Of a stretch of 12,620 bases of DNA, positions 5,820-12,594 are shown piece after piece. This DNA comes from an uncultured Bacillota bacterium (lineage in GTDB: Bacteria; Bacillota; Clostridia; Peptostreptococcales; Anaerovoracaceae), in NCBI GenBank assembly GCA_946408315.1, contig CAMJRV010000028.1:1-12620 (forward strand). The letters run 5' to 3'. The position numbers were made by a program, and so were the translations under genes. How positions within the stretch are numbered: position 1 is the first letter of the stretch; each line of letters begins with the position of its first letter. The notes under the pieces are model-generated. The model did not search any database. It was not told where the DNA came from and saw only the letters and a program-made list of their open reading frames with translations.

Positions 5820-5862
5820 AGTTACCTCGGTAACTCCCAAATGTTTTTATTCGTCATATAAT
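5820..5862 (+). promoter_or_regulatory. Palindromic operator and -10 box of the polyferredoxin promoter
   Basis: AGTTACC-TC-GGTAACT (5820-5835) is a perfect inverted repeat. A TATAAT at 5857-5862 predicts a start at 5869, so the palindrome centre (5827.5) lies at -41.5, the class II position of Crp/Fnr activators, and no -35 box is present. The same palindrome overlaps the ribosome binding site of the divergent Crp/Fnr-type gene (GAGG falls at its centre on the minus strand), suggesting autoregulation. That the neighbour binds here is inference. Confidence 0.72.
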
Positions 5863-5888
5863 TTCGACAATGAAAGGAGTTGAGTTTC

Positions 5889-6530
5889 ATGATTAAAAAA
5901 GTATACAATACGAAGAATAAAGCATTGCAAACGATCACCCAACTAATGTTTCTACTCCTGTTTTTCGCCCTTCTACCAATGGGCAAAATACAGCTATGGA
6001 TGGGGTTATTTGTTATGGGAATCATTGCGTCAGCATGGTGCGGCCGCATATACTGCGGCTGGATTTGCCCTATTAATACTGTAATGAACTATGTAGCTTG
6101 GCTAAAGAATAAACTGCACATAAAAAGCATTGCGGTTCCGTTATTTTTGGAGAAACCCTCGATACGGTTCATCGTTTTGGCGGCGTTCCTCGCGACATTC
6201 TTAGCATCCGTTATCTCAGGAGTAAAGCTCCCTGTTTTGCCTGTTGTTTTCATGTTAGGAGTTATAACGACATTCCTCTATCCTCCCGATTTATGGCATC
6301 ATAAGCTATGTCCATTCGGAACCATATTGAGCTTACCCGCGAGATTGTCCAGACATTATATGCGGATCAATCCATCCAAATGTGTGAACTGTGGGATATG
6401 TTATCAAATATGCCCTGCCAAGTCAGTTAAAAGATCGACTGATTCCCATCAAATTATTAAGAGCGAATGCCTTGTATGTATGAAGTGCTCCAGAAAATGT
6501 CCTAAAAATGCGATAACATATCATCAGTGA
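5889..6530 (+). CDS. NapH/NosR/CcoG-like membrane polyferredoxin
   Basis: The 213-residue product starts with two or three membrane helices (about 13-30, 35-50 and, after a loop, 92-130). The motif CGRIYCGWICP (51-61) and HHKLCPFG (137-144) are the cysteine signatures of the NapH/NosR C-terminal/CcoG-type membrane ferredoxins. Two canonical clusters follow near the C-terminus: C165, C168, C171, C175-Pro and C194, C197, C200, C204-Pro. Known relatives move electrons between membrane quinol or carriers and reductases, or take part in metal-site assembly; no partner reductase is visible here. I start at ATG 5889 with AGGAG nine bases upstream; the TTG at 5880 abuts that site. Expression is probably activated through the palindrome at 5820-5835. 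A cytoplasmic electron carrier such as the small ferredoxin at 4891 could be its partner. Confidence 0.87.
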   Translation: MIKKVYNTKNKALQTITQLMFLLLFFALLPMGKIQLWMGLFVMGIIASAWCGRIYCGWICPINTVMNYVAWLKNKLHIKSIAVPLFLEKPSIRFIVLAAFLATFLASVISGVKLPVLPVVFMLGVITTFLYPPDLWHHKLCPFGTILSLPARLSRHYMRINPSKCVNCGICYQICPAKSVKRSTDSHQIIKSECLVCMKCSRKCPKNAITYHQ

Positions 6531-6535
6531 TCTAT

Positions 6536-6564
6536 ATATTATCACCATAATGGGCATATGTCTA
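6536..6564 (-). promoter_or_regulatory. Second copy of the NifX-type promoter/operator, reading antisense into the polyferredoxin 3' end
   Basis: On the minus strand, TAGACA (6564-6559), a 17-base spacer and TAATAT (6541-6536) reproduce the promoter at 3614-3642: 22 of 29 positions agree, and both spacers begin with TATGCCCAT. The core CCATAATGG (6545-6553) is itself an inverted repeat. No minus-strand gene follows; a transcript would run antisense to the polyferredoxin gene. It may be a real antisense promoter, a relic, or an operator only. Confidence 0.5.
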
Positions 6565-6586
6565 TATTCGGAATCGGTTTTCAACC

Positions 6587-6615
6587 TTGAATCTTTTCTT
6601 TTTATTTGATAGAAT
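6587..6615 (+). promoter_or_regulatory. Promoter of the MarR/OhrR-like gene
   Basis: TTGAAT (6587-6592) and TAGAAT (6610-6615) are 17 bases apart, predicting a start near 6622. A TATAAT at 6627-6632 with TTGATA only 15 bases upstream is an alternative; in that case the start near 6639 would leave the GTG at 6653 as the only usable initiation codon. Confidence 0.5.
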
Positions 6616-6652
6616 AACTGTAAATTTATAATCAATGGAGGCAATCAAACAA

Positions 6653-7087
6653 GTGGACTTTGATTTATCAAAATGTATTGGTTTTGTCACTTCTACGGCA
6701 ATTAAGACCGTTACGAAGGATTTTAACAAGCGCATGGAAAAATGCGGTTCTACCAGGATACAGTGGATTGCCCTGTACTTTTTGCTAAAGTCGGAGAAAC
6801 CAATGAGCCAAAAAGAGCTAGCCGCCTTGATGAATATTGAGGATCCTTCCCTGGCCAGGCTGATCGATCGAATGGAGAGAGACCAATTGCTCCGGCGGGT
6901 CGAAAACCCTAAAGATAAGCGAATGAAAATCCTGGAGCTTACTGAAGTCGGGCGGTTAAAGGCAGAGAGCCTGATGCCTTATGGACAGGAATTCAGTGAC
7001 TTACTGTTAGAAGATATCACAGATGAGGAAGTAGAGATCTTTCAAAAAGTTTTAAAAAAGATGGTGCGAAATATAGAAAAGAGATAG
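6653..7087 (+). CDS. MarR/OhrR-like regulator with N-terminal cysteine
   Basis: The product has 144 residues with the MarR fold: helix 1 (3-30), the DNA-binding helices (SQKELAALMNIEDPSLARLIDRM, 52-74), the wing (RRVENPKDKRMKILELTEVG, 81-100) and C-terminal dimerisation helices. A cysteine in the first helix, C8 in LSKCIGFV, is placed like the peroxide-sensing cysteine of OhrR (LCF motif); C31 is a second thiol. I favour GTG 6653 because GGAGG lies 11 bases before it; ATG 6635 overlaps that same site and has none of its own. The gene has its own promoter and terminator and lies directly upstream of the AhpD/Lpd/LplA operon, whose promoter has a palindrome, so it is the obvious candidate for its repressor. 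Thiol sensing is inferred from residue position only. Confidence 0.86.
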   Translation: MDFDLSKCIGFVTSTAIKTVTKDFNKRMEKCGSTRIQWIALYFLLKSEKPMSQKELAALMNIEDPSLARLIDRMERDQLLRRVENPKDKRMKILELTEVGRLKAESLMPYGQEFSDLLLEDITDEEVEIFQKVLKKMVRNIEKR

Positions 7088-7101
7088 CGTAAATGCAAAT
7101 G

Positions 7102-7127
7102 AATGACCTCAGGCAGGTCATTTTTTT
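7102..7127 (+). terminator. Intrinsic terminator after the MarR/OhrR-like gene
   Basis: AATGACCT (7102-7109) and AGGTCATT (7115-7122) form a perfect 8-bp stem with a five-base loop, followed by a run of T to 7127. It separates the regulator from the operon whose promoter starts four bases later. Confidence 0.87.
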
Positions 7128-7130
7128 ATA

Positions 7131-7170
7131 TTGACAATCTATAAATAGTTGCTATACTAATTATTAGTAT
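7131..7170 (+). promoter_or_regulatory. Promoter with 17-bp palindromic operator for the AhpD/Lpd/LplA operon
   Basis: TTGACA (7131-7136) and TATACT (7153-7158) are 16 bases apart. An exact inverted repeat, ATACTAAT-T-ATTAGTAT (7154-7170), covers most of the -10 box and the start point (near 7165). Length, symmetry and A+T richness fit a MarR/OhrR-type site, and binding would repress. The match to the upstream regulator is inference from position. Confidence 0.82.
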
Positions 7171-7210
7171 GTTAATATTTTATCGTAAATTTTATTAGGA
7201 GGGTAATGAA

Positions 7211-7564
7211 ATGGCGAAAAATGTAAGAGAAATGCTGAACGACTTTGTAGGAGGGCTTGGAAGCCTCGGAGAAACAAATGGCGCGATGGTAGACGCCTTT
7301 ATGGGGTTGCTTGGAGCTGCCTACGAACCAAATGCATTGGATCTGAAGACAAAAGAACTGATCAGTGTAGGAATCGGCTGTTACAACAGATGCGAATATT
7401 GCATCGTATACCATTCCTATAAAGCTTTTGAGGCGGGCGCAACAAAAGAAGAGATTCTGGAAGCTGCTATGGTTGCCGTTGCTTTCGGAGGCGGACCTTC
7501 TATCGCGTATTCCGTTACTTTATTAAAGGATTGCATTGCAGAATTTGAAAACGATTTTAAATAG
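7211..7564 (+). CDS. AhpD-like alkylhydroperoxidase (carboxymuconolactone decarboxylase family)
   Basis: The protein has 117 residues and is of the all-helical CMD/AhpD family. The full AhpD catalytic pattern E-x11-C-x2-C-x3-H is present as E49, C61, C64, H68, followed by the usual KAFEAGATKEEI (71-82). C57 is an extra cysteine nearby. In Mycobacterium tuberculosis AhpD the CxxC pair reduces peroxide and is itself re-reduced by a lipoylated protein recycled by dihydrolipoyl dehydrogenase. The next two genes encode a lipoyl-bearing dehydrogenase and a lipoate ligase, so the same chemistry is likely here. ATG 7211 has AGGAGG ten bases upstream. It is the first gene of a tight operon, nine bases before the next. 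Non-peroxidase CMD functions remain possible, but lack of the CxxC pattern would be expected for a true decarboxylase. Confidence 0.88.
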   Translation: MAKNVREMLNDFVGGLGSLGETNGAMVDAFMGLLGAAYEPNALDLKTKELISVGIGCYNRCEYCIVYHSYKAFEAGATKEEILEAAMVAVAFGGGPSIAYSVTLLKDCIAEFENDFK

Positions 7565-7573
7565 GAGCAGCAA

Positions 7574-9268
7574 ATGGTACAGATCATACTGAATAAATTA
7601 TCTGGCGAGGATAAAAGTGCAAAGGTTGGGAAAATCCTGGTGAAGGTCGGTCAGAAAATCCAAGAAGGTGACGGCTTGTTCAACGCGGAGTCTGCAAAGG
7701 GCAATTTTCTGGTAAAGTCCGAATACAAAGGAACCATAGAAAGCATATTGATCGAGGAAGGCCGCCAGGTCAAAATCGGCGAAGCCATTGCAGAGATCGA
7801 CGGAGAAAAGGTCATTAAAAAACCGGAGCAGATAAATAAGGGATATTGCTTTGGACTGGCAAAGCCGAGGAAAGAAGATATCACCTGTGATGTCGCTGTG
7901 ATAGGCGGAGGTCCCGGGGGATATGTCGCAGCAATCCGGGCCGCGCAGTTGGGAGGAAGCGTCGTACTGATCGAAAAAAACAAAATCGGAGGAACCTGTC
8001 TGAACACCGGCTGTATTCCGACGAAAAGTTTTGTAAAGAGCGCACACCTCTTTGATGAAATACATAGGAGCGCCGAGTTCGGCATAAAAGTCGGTCAGCC
8101 TGAGCTTGAGCTTGCGCGGATTGTCAGCCGGAAGAACGAGGTGGTTACAAATTTATCCGATGGAATCCGGTCGCTTCTGGACTATTGGAAAATCCGATTC
8201 ATTGAGGGAGAAGCGACGGTTTCAAAGGACCTGATTTCCGTGAAGAACAGTAAAATCGAAGCTACGATCCAGGCAAAAAACATCATTCTCGCCACAGGCT
8301 CCTCCCCTGCCAGATTAAATATTCCGGGCGCAGATTTACCAGTCGTCCTTACCAATGAGGAAATTCTGAATCTCAAAAAGATCCCGGCATCTCTTACCGT
8401 CATCGGAGGCGGAGTGATCGGCATGGAGTTTGCGTTTATATTCAACTCCTTTGGAAGCAAAGTGACCGTCATCGAGTATCTGGATGATATTTTATTCAAC
8501 TTTGATGAAGATATGATTGAGATCGTAACAGAGGAATGCAGACAGCGAGGGATTCAATTATACACGAATTCCAAGGTGGAAGAGATCTCCTTGGCGGAAG
8601 ACGGTCAGGCCATCACTGCTTTTTCCCGGGATGAGAAACACTATGTCGTCGGTGAAACCGTTTTGATGGCGGTCGGCAGAAAGCCGAACCTATCCTCCGT
8701 CGATTTGGCTGAGCTTGGTGTTGCCCTGAATGCAAAGCAAAACGGAATCGAAGTGGATGATTACATGGCTACCTCCAGCAAATCGGTCTACGCAATCGGA
8801 GATGTCACGAATAAAATCCAGCTCGCTCACGTTGCCAGCCACCAGGGCATTGTCGCCGCAGAAAACTGTATGGGAAAAGCAAGCGTTATGGATTATACCG
8901 CAATTCCGAGCGCCGTATTTTTATCTCCGGAGCTTGGCGTGGTCGGCCTTTGCGAAAAGGAAGCAAAACGAGTTGGGATTCCTTACAAAGTCAGCAAATT
9001 TCCATTTTGTGCAAACGGAAAAGCGTTGAGCCAGGGAGAGAAAAAGGGATTTGTAAAAATCCTTTATCATGAAGAAAATCATCAGATACTGGGCGCCGCC
9101 GTAATCGGGCCCGGAGCTACCGATTTAATCTCGAATTTCACCTATTATATTCAACATAAAACGGACTACCGGACGCTGAGCCATCTTATTTTTGCGCATC
9201 CAACTACGGCAGAATCCGTGCACGAGGCAATACTGGGAATCACCGGGGAGGCAATCCACTTTGTATAA
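7574..9268 (+). CDS. lpdA: Dihydrolipoyl dehydrogenase with N-terminal lipoyl domain
   Basis: The 564-residue protein begins with a lipoyl domain of about 80 residues; the modification lysine is K42 in ESAKGN. A short linker (81-103) follows, then a complete flavoprotein disulfide reductase: FAD motif GGGPGG (111-116), redox disulfide C142/C147 in GTCLNTGCIPTK, NAD motif GGGVIGMEF (278-286), AIGD (407-410), and the C-terminal dimer region with the active-site base H542 and E547 in HPTTAE. It oxidises dihydrolipoyl groups with NAD+, or runs in reverse to reduce them with NADH. The fused domain could act as its own swinging substrate. No E1, E2 or glycine cleavage gene lies nearby, while an AhpD-like gene precedes it and a lipoate ligase overlaps its end; a peroxide-reduction role is thus more likely than oxoacid oxidation. 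AGGAG precedes ATG 7574. Confidence 0.92.
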   Translation: MVQIILNKLSGEDKSAKVGKILVKVGQKIQEGDGLFNAESAKGNFLVKSEYKGTIESILIEEGRQVKIGEAIAEIDGEKVIKKPEQINKGYCFGLAKPRKEDITCDVAVIGGGPGGYVAAIRAAQLGGSVVLIEKNKIGGTCLNTGCIPTKSFVKSAHLFDEIHRSAEFGIKVGQPELELARIVSRKNEVVTNLSDGIRSLLDYWKIRFIEGEATVSKDLISVKNSKIEATIQAKNIILATGSSPARLNIPGADLPVVLTNEEILNLKKIPASLTVIGGGVIGMEFAFIFNSFGSKVTVIEYLDDILFNFDEDMIEIVTEECRQRGIQLYTNSKVEEISLAEDGQAITAFSRDEKHYVVGETVLMAVGRKPNLSSVDLAELGVALNAKQNGIEVDDYMATSSKSVYAIGDVTNKIQLAHVASHQGIVAAENCMGKASVMDYTAIPSAVFLSPELGVVGLCEKEAKRVGIPYKVSKFPFCANGKALSQGEKKGFVKILYHEENHQILGAAVIGPGATDLISNFTYYIQHKTDYRTLSHLIFAHPTTAESVHEAILGITGEAIHFV

Positions 9269-10223
9269 GGTTTACCTGTCACGCAGCGGCAATCCTTATT
9301 TCAATCTTGCGTTTGAAGAGAATCTGGTCCGCCATGCTGATCAGGAGGATCAGATTCTCTTTTTATGGCAGAATCAGAATACGATTGTCATCGGAAGAAA
9401 CCAGAATCCATGGAAGGAATGCAATCTTCAGGAATTGAACCGTCAGAACGGAAAACTGGTCCGGCGTCTGTCCGGCGGCGGCGCGGTTTATCACGATCTG
9501 GGAAATTTGAATTTTACCTTTGTCTCAGCCTATTCGGAAAGGAGAATAGAGGAAAATATCGGCCTTATTATCAGCGCTTTAGCCCTCAATGGAATCGATA
9601 CTGTTTTCAGCGGGAAAAATGACATTCTGGCGCAAGGATACAAGGTGTCGGGAAACGCATTTTTTGTAGAGAATGATATTCTTTGCCACCATGGAACTCT
9701 GCTGGTAGATACCGATTTAGAAAAGCTGAACTGCTTTCTCACAGTCTCTGAGCGCAAATTGCAATCCAAGGGAATCGATTCGGTAAAATCCAGAGTTAGA
9801 AACCTTACGGAATTCAACAGGGCGATCACAATCGAAGGCTTGAAAACAGCCTTAGTAAGCGTATTTACCCCCGGAGACGACGTCATATCCATATTGGAGG
9901 TCGATGAAGACACAATAAAAGACGGTATTTCCAATCAAGAGGCGGTACTACCGCTGATGAAACGCTTTGAAAGCTGGAAATGGAATTTCGGTTCTTCTCC
10001 TGAGTTCAATCTTCAGGTCTCCGAGAGGTTTCCCTGGGGAGAAGTGGATTTATACCTGCTTGTAAAGGACGGCTTTATTGTGGAAGCGGAAGTGGGCACA
10101 GATGCTTTAGACGTCGATCTGCCCCAGAAAATCAGAAATAAAATACTGCTTGAAAAGTTTGATTATCAGACCGTCGTCTCCTTGACAGGTGAGATCGGTT
10201 TCGATGAAAAAAGGCTCCCGTAA
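9261..10223 (+). CDS. lplA: Lipoate-protein ligase
   Basis: The product has 320 residues and is a LplA-type enzyme that activates lipoate with ATP and attaches it to the lysine of lipoyl domains. The catalytic domain shows FNLAFEENL (14-22), the binding loop RRLSGGGAVYHD (68-79), NFTF (84-87), the lysine motif GYKVSGNAF (126-134) and HHGTLLVD (143-150). The accessory C-terminal domain (about 240-320) is present, so it is a full-size ligase. I start at TTG 9261, with GGAGG nine bases upstream, which overlaps the dehydrogenase stop by 8 bp; homology begins at that point, and the frame further upstream lies inside the dehydrogenase gene. Overlap implies coupled expression, and its natural substrate is probably the lipoyl domain encoded just before it. 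Confidence 0.9.
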   Translation: MYKVYLSRSGNPYFNLAFEENLVRHADQEDQILFLWQNQNTIVIGRNQNPWKECNLQELNRQNGKLVRRLSGGGAVYHDLGNLNFTFVSAYSERRIEENIGLIISALALNGIDTVFSGKNDILAQGYKVSGNAFFVENDILCHHGTLLVDTDLEKLNCFLTVSERKLQSKGIDSVKSRVRNLTEFNRAITIEGLKTALVSVFTPGDDVISILEVDEDTIKDGISNQEAVLPLMKRFESWKWNFGSSPEFNLQVSERFPWGEVDLYLLVKDGFIVEAEVGTDALDVDLPQKIRNKILLEKFDYQTVVSLTGEIGFDEKRLP

Positions 10224-10229
10224 AGAGAA

Positions 10230-10286
10230 AAACCAGGCTCGGCGATCATCGCGTGAGCTTGGTTTTATTTAAGCTTGGTTTTATTT
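10230..10286. terminator. Terminator with duplicated 3' arm between the convergent lplA and pcrA genes
   Basis: AAACCAGGCTC (10230-10240) pairs with GAGCTTGGTTT (10255-10265), with one G-T wobble and a further inner pairing GCGA/TCGC, before a T-rich tail. The 3' arm plus tail is repeated directly: GAGCTTGGTTTTATTT (10255-10270) and AAGCTTGGTTTTATTT (10271-10286) differ at one base. It ends the plus-strand operon and may also act on the pcrA transcript. Positions 10287-10329 hold nothing else I can support. Confidence 0.8.
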
Positions 10287-10329
10287 CAGGTTGCCTTATC
10301 TAAGTAGAGTCTTGCACTTTTATCCTACA

Positions 10330-12594
10330 TCAAATCTTCTTGATCGGGGCGATATCCTTTGCCAGTTTCTTGATCCCTACCGAATCGAAGGCAATGGTTA
10401 CCGTGCTGCCGTCGACGGAAATCACGAGGCCTTCCCCGAATTTGCTGTGGCTTACCTTATCTCCATCCTTGATGTCAGGACCCGCCTTACCGCCGCTGCC
10501 GGTGGTCTGGCTCTGCTTGATATACTTCAGCTGATCGAAAGGCCGGAAAATTTCGTTCCCTGAATAGCCGTCGTTGCCGCCGCCCTGGCTCCATCCGGGA
10601 TTTCTTCCCGAACTCGCCCCAAAGCCGGAGAAACTTCCCTGGGAGCTCTTTTTCTCGTAAATCGCATCCCCGTCCACCAGGGATTTGTCCAGTTCTTTTA
10701 AAAATTGGGACTCCCTCGTATAATCGGTCTTTCCATACAGCGTCCTCAATTCGGCGCTGGTCAGATAAAGCCGCTTCATTGCCCGGGTCATACCCACGTA
10801 GCACAGCCTCCGCTCCTCTTCCACCCCGTCCGGTTTCTCGAAAGCCCGCCAGCCCGGAAACAGGCCGTCTTCCATTCCCGGCATAAACACCACGGGAAAT
10901 TCCAGGCCCTTTGCGCTGTGAAGCGTCATCAGGACCACAGCGTTCTCTCCGGCGTCGTGATTGTCGATCTCCGCCATCAACGCGATCTTTTCCATAAACT
11001 CCGCCAGAGACATCTGGGGATTTTCCTTTTCGTAGTCATAGATGACCGATTTGAATTCCAGCAGGTTTTCGATCCTGCCCTCGGCCTCCACCGTATTCTG
11101 CTGTTCCAGATTTCTCACATACCCCGTCCGGACAAGCAGGCCGTCATAGATGTCGGAAACCTTCAGGTTGTCCTTTTCCCGACTGAACTGACCGAGAGTC
11201 GAGATCATTTCCCGAATGCTGTCCACCGCCTTGGACGGCAGCCCTTCGACGATATCGTCATCCGTCAGGGCGTCAAACAGGCTCTCGTTTCTGACGGAAG
11301 CCAGCGCCCGGAGCTTCTCCAGCGTCTTTTCGCCGATACCACGTTTCGGCTCGTTGATGATCCTGGTCAGGCTCAAATCGTCGGCTGTGTTCTGGACCAG
11401 CCTCATGTATGCCATGATATCCTTGATTTCTTTCCGGTCATAATACCTCGTTCCGCCCAGAACACGATAGGGAACCTCCCTGGCGGACAGCGCCTCTTCA
11501 AAGGTTCTTGATTGGGCATTAGTGCGGTACAGCACGGCAAAATCGCTGTAGGCCAGCTCTTTTCCGTGGAGCCGGTCGATCTCCTGAGCGATGTATCTTG
11601 CCTCTTCCTTCTCGTCATCCGCCCGGTAATACTTTATCTTTTCGCCCTTCTCCTTGTCGGTCCAGAGCTTCTTGTGCTTTCTTCCCTTGTTCTTCTCGAT
11701 GACGGAATGGGCCGCCTCCAGAATATTGGCGTGGGAACGGTAATTCTGTTCCAGCTTGATGACCTTCGTGTTTTTGAAATCCTTTTCAAAATCGAGGATA
11801 TTCTTGATATCGGCGCCCCGCCACTGATAGATACACTGGTCGTCGTCGCCCACGACACAGATATTGTTATGGGCTTCCGCCAGCAGCTTTATGAAGCGAT
11901 ACTGAATATAGTTGGTGTCCTGATACTCATCCACCATGATATATTGAAATTTTTGCTGATAATCGGCCAAAATATCTTCGTTCCGCTCAAAGAGCTGAAC
12001 CGTTCTCAGGATCAGATCGTCAAAATCCATCGCGTTGTTTTTCTTTAAAACCGCTTCATAGGCAGTATACAGGTCCAGAATGATCTTATTCTTAAAATCA
12101 ACGCCGTTGATCTCCGCAAACTTCGCCGGGCTGATTCCCTTTTCCTTGCAGTCGCTGATGATGCTCAGCACATAAGCCGGGGGATATTTCTTCTCATCGA
12201 CGTTCTGCTCCTTGATGCAGTTCTTTATGACCACCTTCTGATCCGTGGGGTCGTAGACGACGAAATCCTTGTCATAGCCCAGCGCTTCGGCATGCTTTCT
12301 GAGAATGCGCAGACAGGCTGAATGGAAGGTAAGAATCCACATACTGATTCCTTCCCCGATCAGATCCTCCACCCTGTCTCTCATCTCCTTCGCCGCCTTG
12401 TTCGTAAAGGTGACGGCCAGAATATGATAGGGGGCAACCCCTTCTTCTCTGATCAGATAAGCGATTCGATGGGTCATGGTGCTGGTCTTGCCGCTGCCCG
12501 CACCGGCCAGTATGAGCAGCGGACCTTCCTTATGTACGGCAGCTTCTCTCTGCTGCGGATTCAGTTTGTCTAAATATTCCATATGATTATTCAT
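10330..12594 (-). CDS. pcrA: ATP-dependent DNA helicase PcrA/UvrD
   Basis: This complete 754-residue superfamily 1A helicase moves 3' to 5' on DNA in repair and replication restart. Motifs are in order: Q-motif LNPQQREAA (11-19), Walker A AGAGSGKTS (30-38), VTFTNKAAKEM (61-71), Walker B VDEYQDTN (221-228), GDDDQCIYQWRG (249-260), LEQNYRS (281-287), VMTLHSAKGLEF (554-566) and EERRLCYVGMTRA (593-605). A flexible Gly/Ser-rich stretch (about 650-700) leads to the small C-terminal domain (710-754) with HSKFGEGLV, which in PcrA contacts RNA polymerase. Length and C-terminus fit Firmicute PcrA. ATG 12594 has AGGAAG upstream; ATG 12582 is also possible. Base composition appears more G+C-rich than positions 2400-7200. 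This is a core gene, probably the edge of the ordinary chromosome. Confidence 0.95.
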   Translation of the reverse strand: MNNHMEYLDKLNPQQREAAVHKEGPLLILAGAGSGKTSTMTHRIAYLIREEGVAPYHILAVTFTNKAAKEMRDRVEDLIGEGISMWILTFHSACLRILRKHAEALGYDKDFVVYDPTDQKVVIKNCIKEQNVDEKKYPPAYVLSIISDCKEKGISPAKFAEINGVDFKNKIILDLYTAYEAVLKKNNAMDFDDLILRTVQLFERNEDILADYQQKFQYIMVDEYQDTNYIQYRFIKLLAEAHNNICVVGDDDQCIYQWRGADIKNILDFEKDFKNTKVIKLEQNYRSHANILEAAHSVIEKNKGRKHKKLWTDKEKGEKIKYYRADDEKEEARYIAQEIDRLHGKELAYSDFAVLYRTNAQSRTFEEALSAREVPYRVLGGTRYYDRKEIKDIMAYMRLVQNTADDLSLTRIINEPKRGIGEKTLEKLRALASVRNESLFDALTDDDIVEGLPSKAVDSIREMISTLGQFSREKDNLKVSDIYDGLLVRTGYVRNLEQQNTVEAEGRIENLLEFKSVIYDYEKENPQMSLAEFMEKIALMAEIDNHDAGENAVVLMTLHSAKGLEFPVVFMPGMEDGLFPGWRAFEKPDGVEEERRLCYVGMTRAMKRLYLTSAELRTLYGKTDYTRESQFLKELDKSLVDGDAIYEKKSSQGSFSGFGASSGRNPGWSQGGGNDGYSGNEIFRPFDQLKYIKQSQTTGSGGKAGPDIKDGDKVSHSKFGEGLVISVDGSTVTIAFDSVGIKKLAKDIAPIKKI

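Noticed and set aside
10705..11511. Plus-strand open frame of 268 codons inside the helicase gene
   Set aside because: It mirrors the G+C-rich codon pattern of pcrA on the other strand; the helicase motifs on the minus strand are unambiguous.
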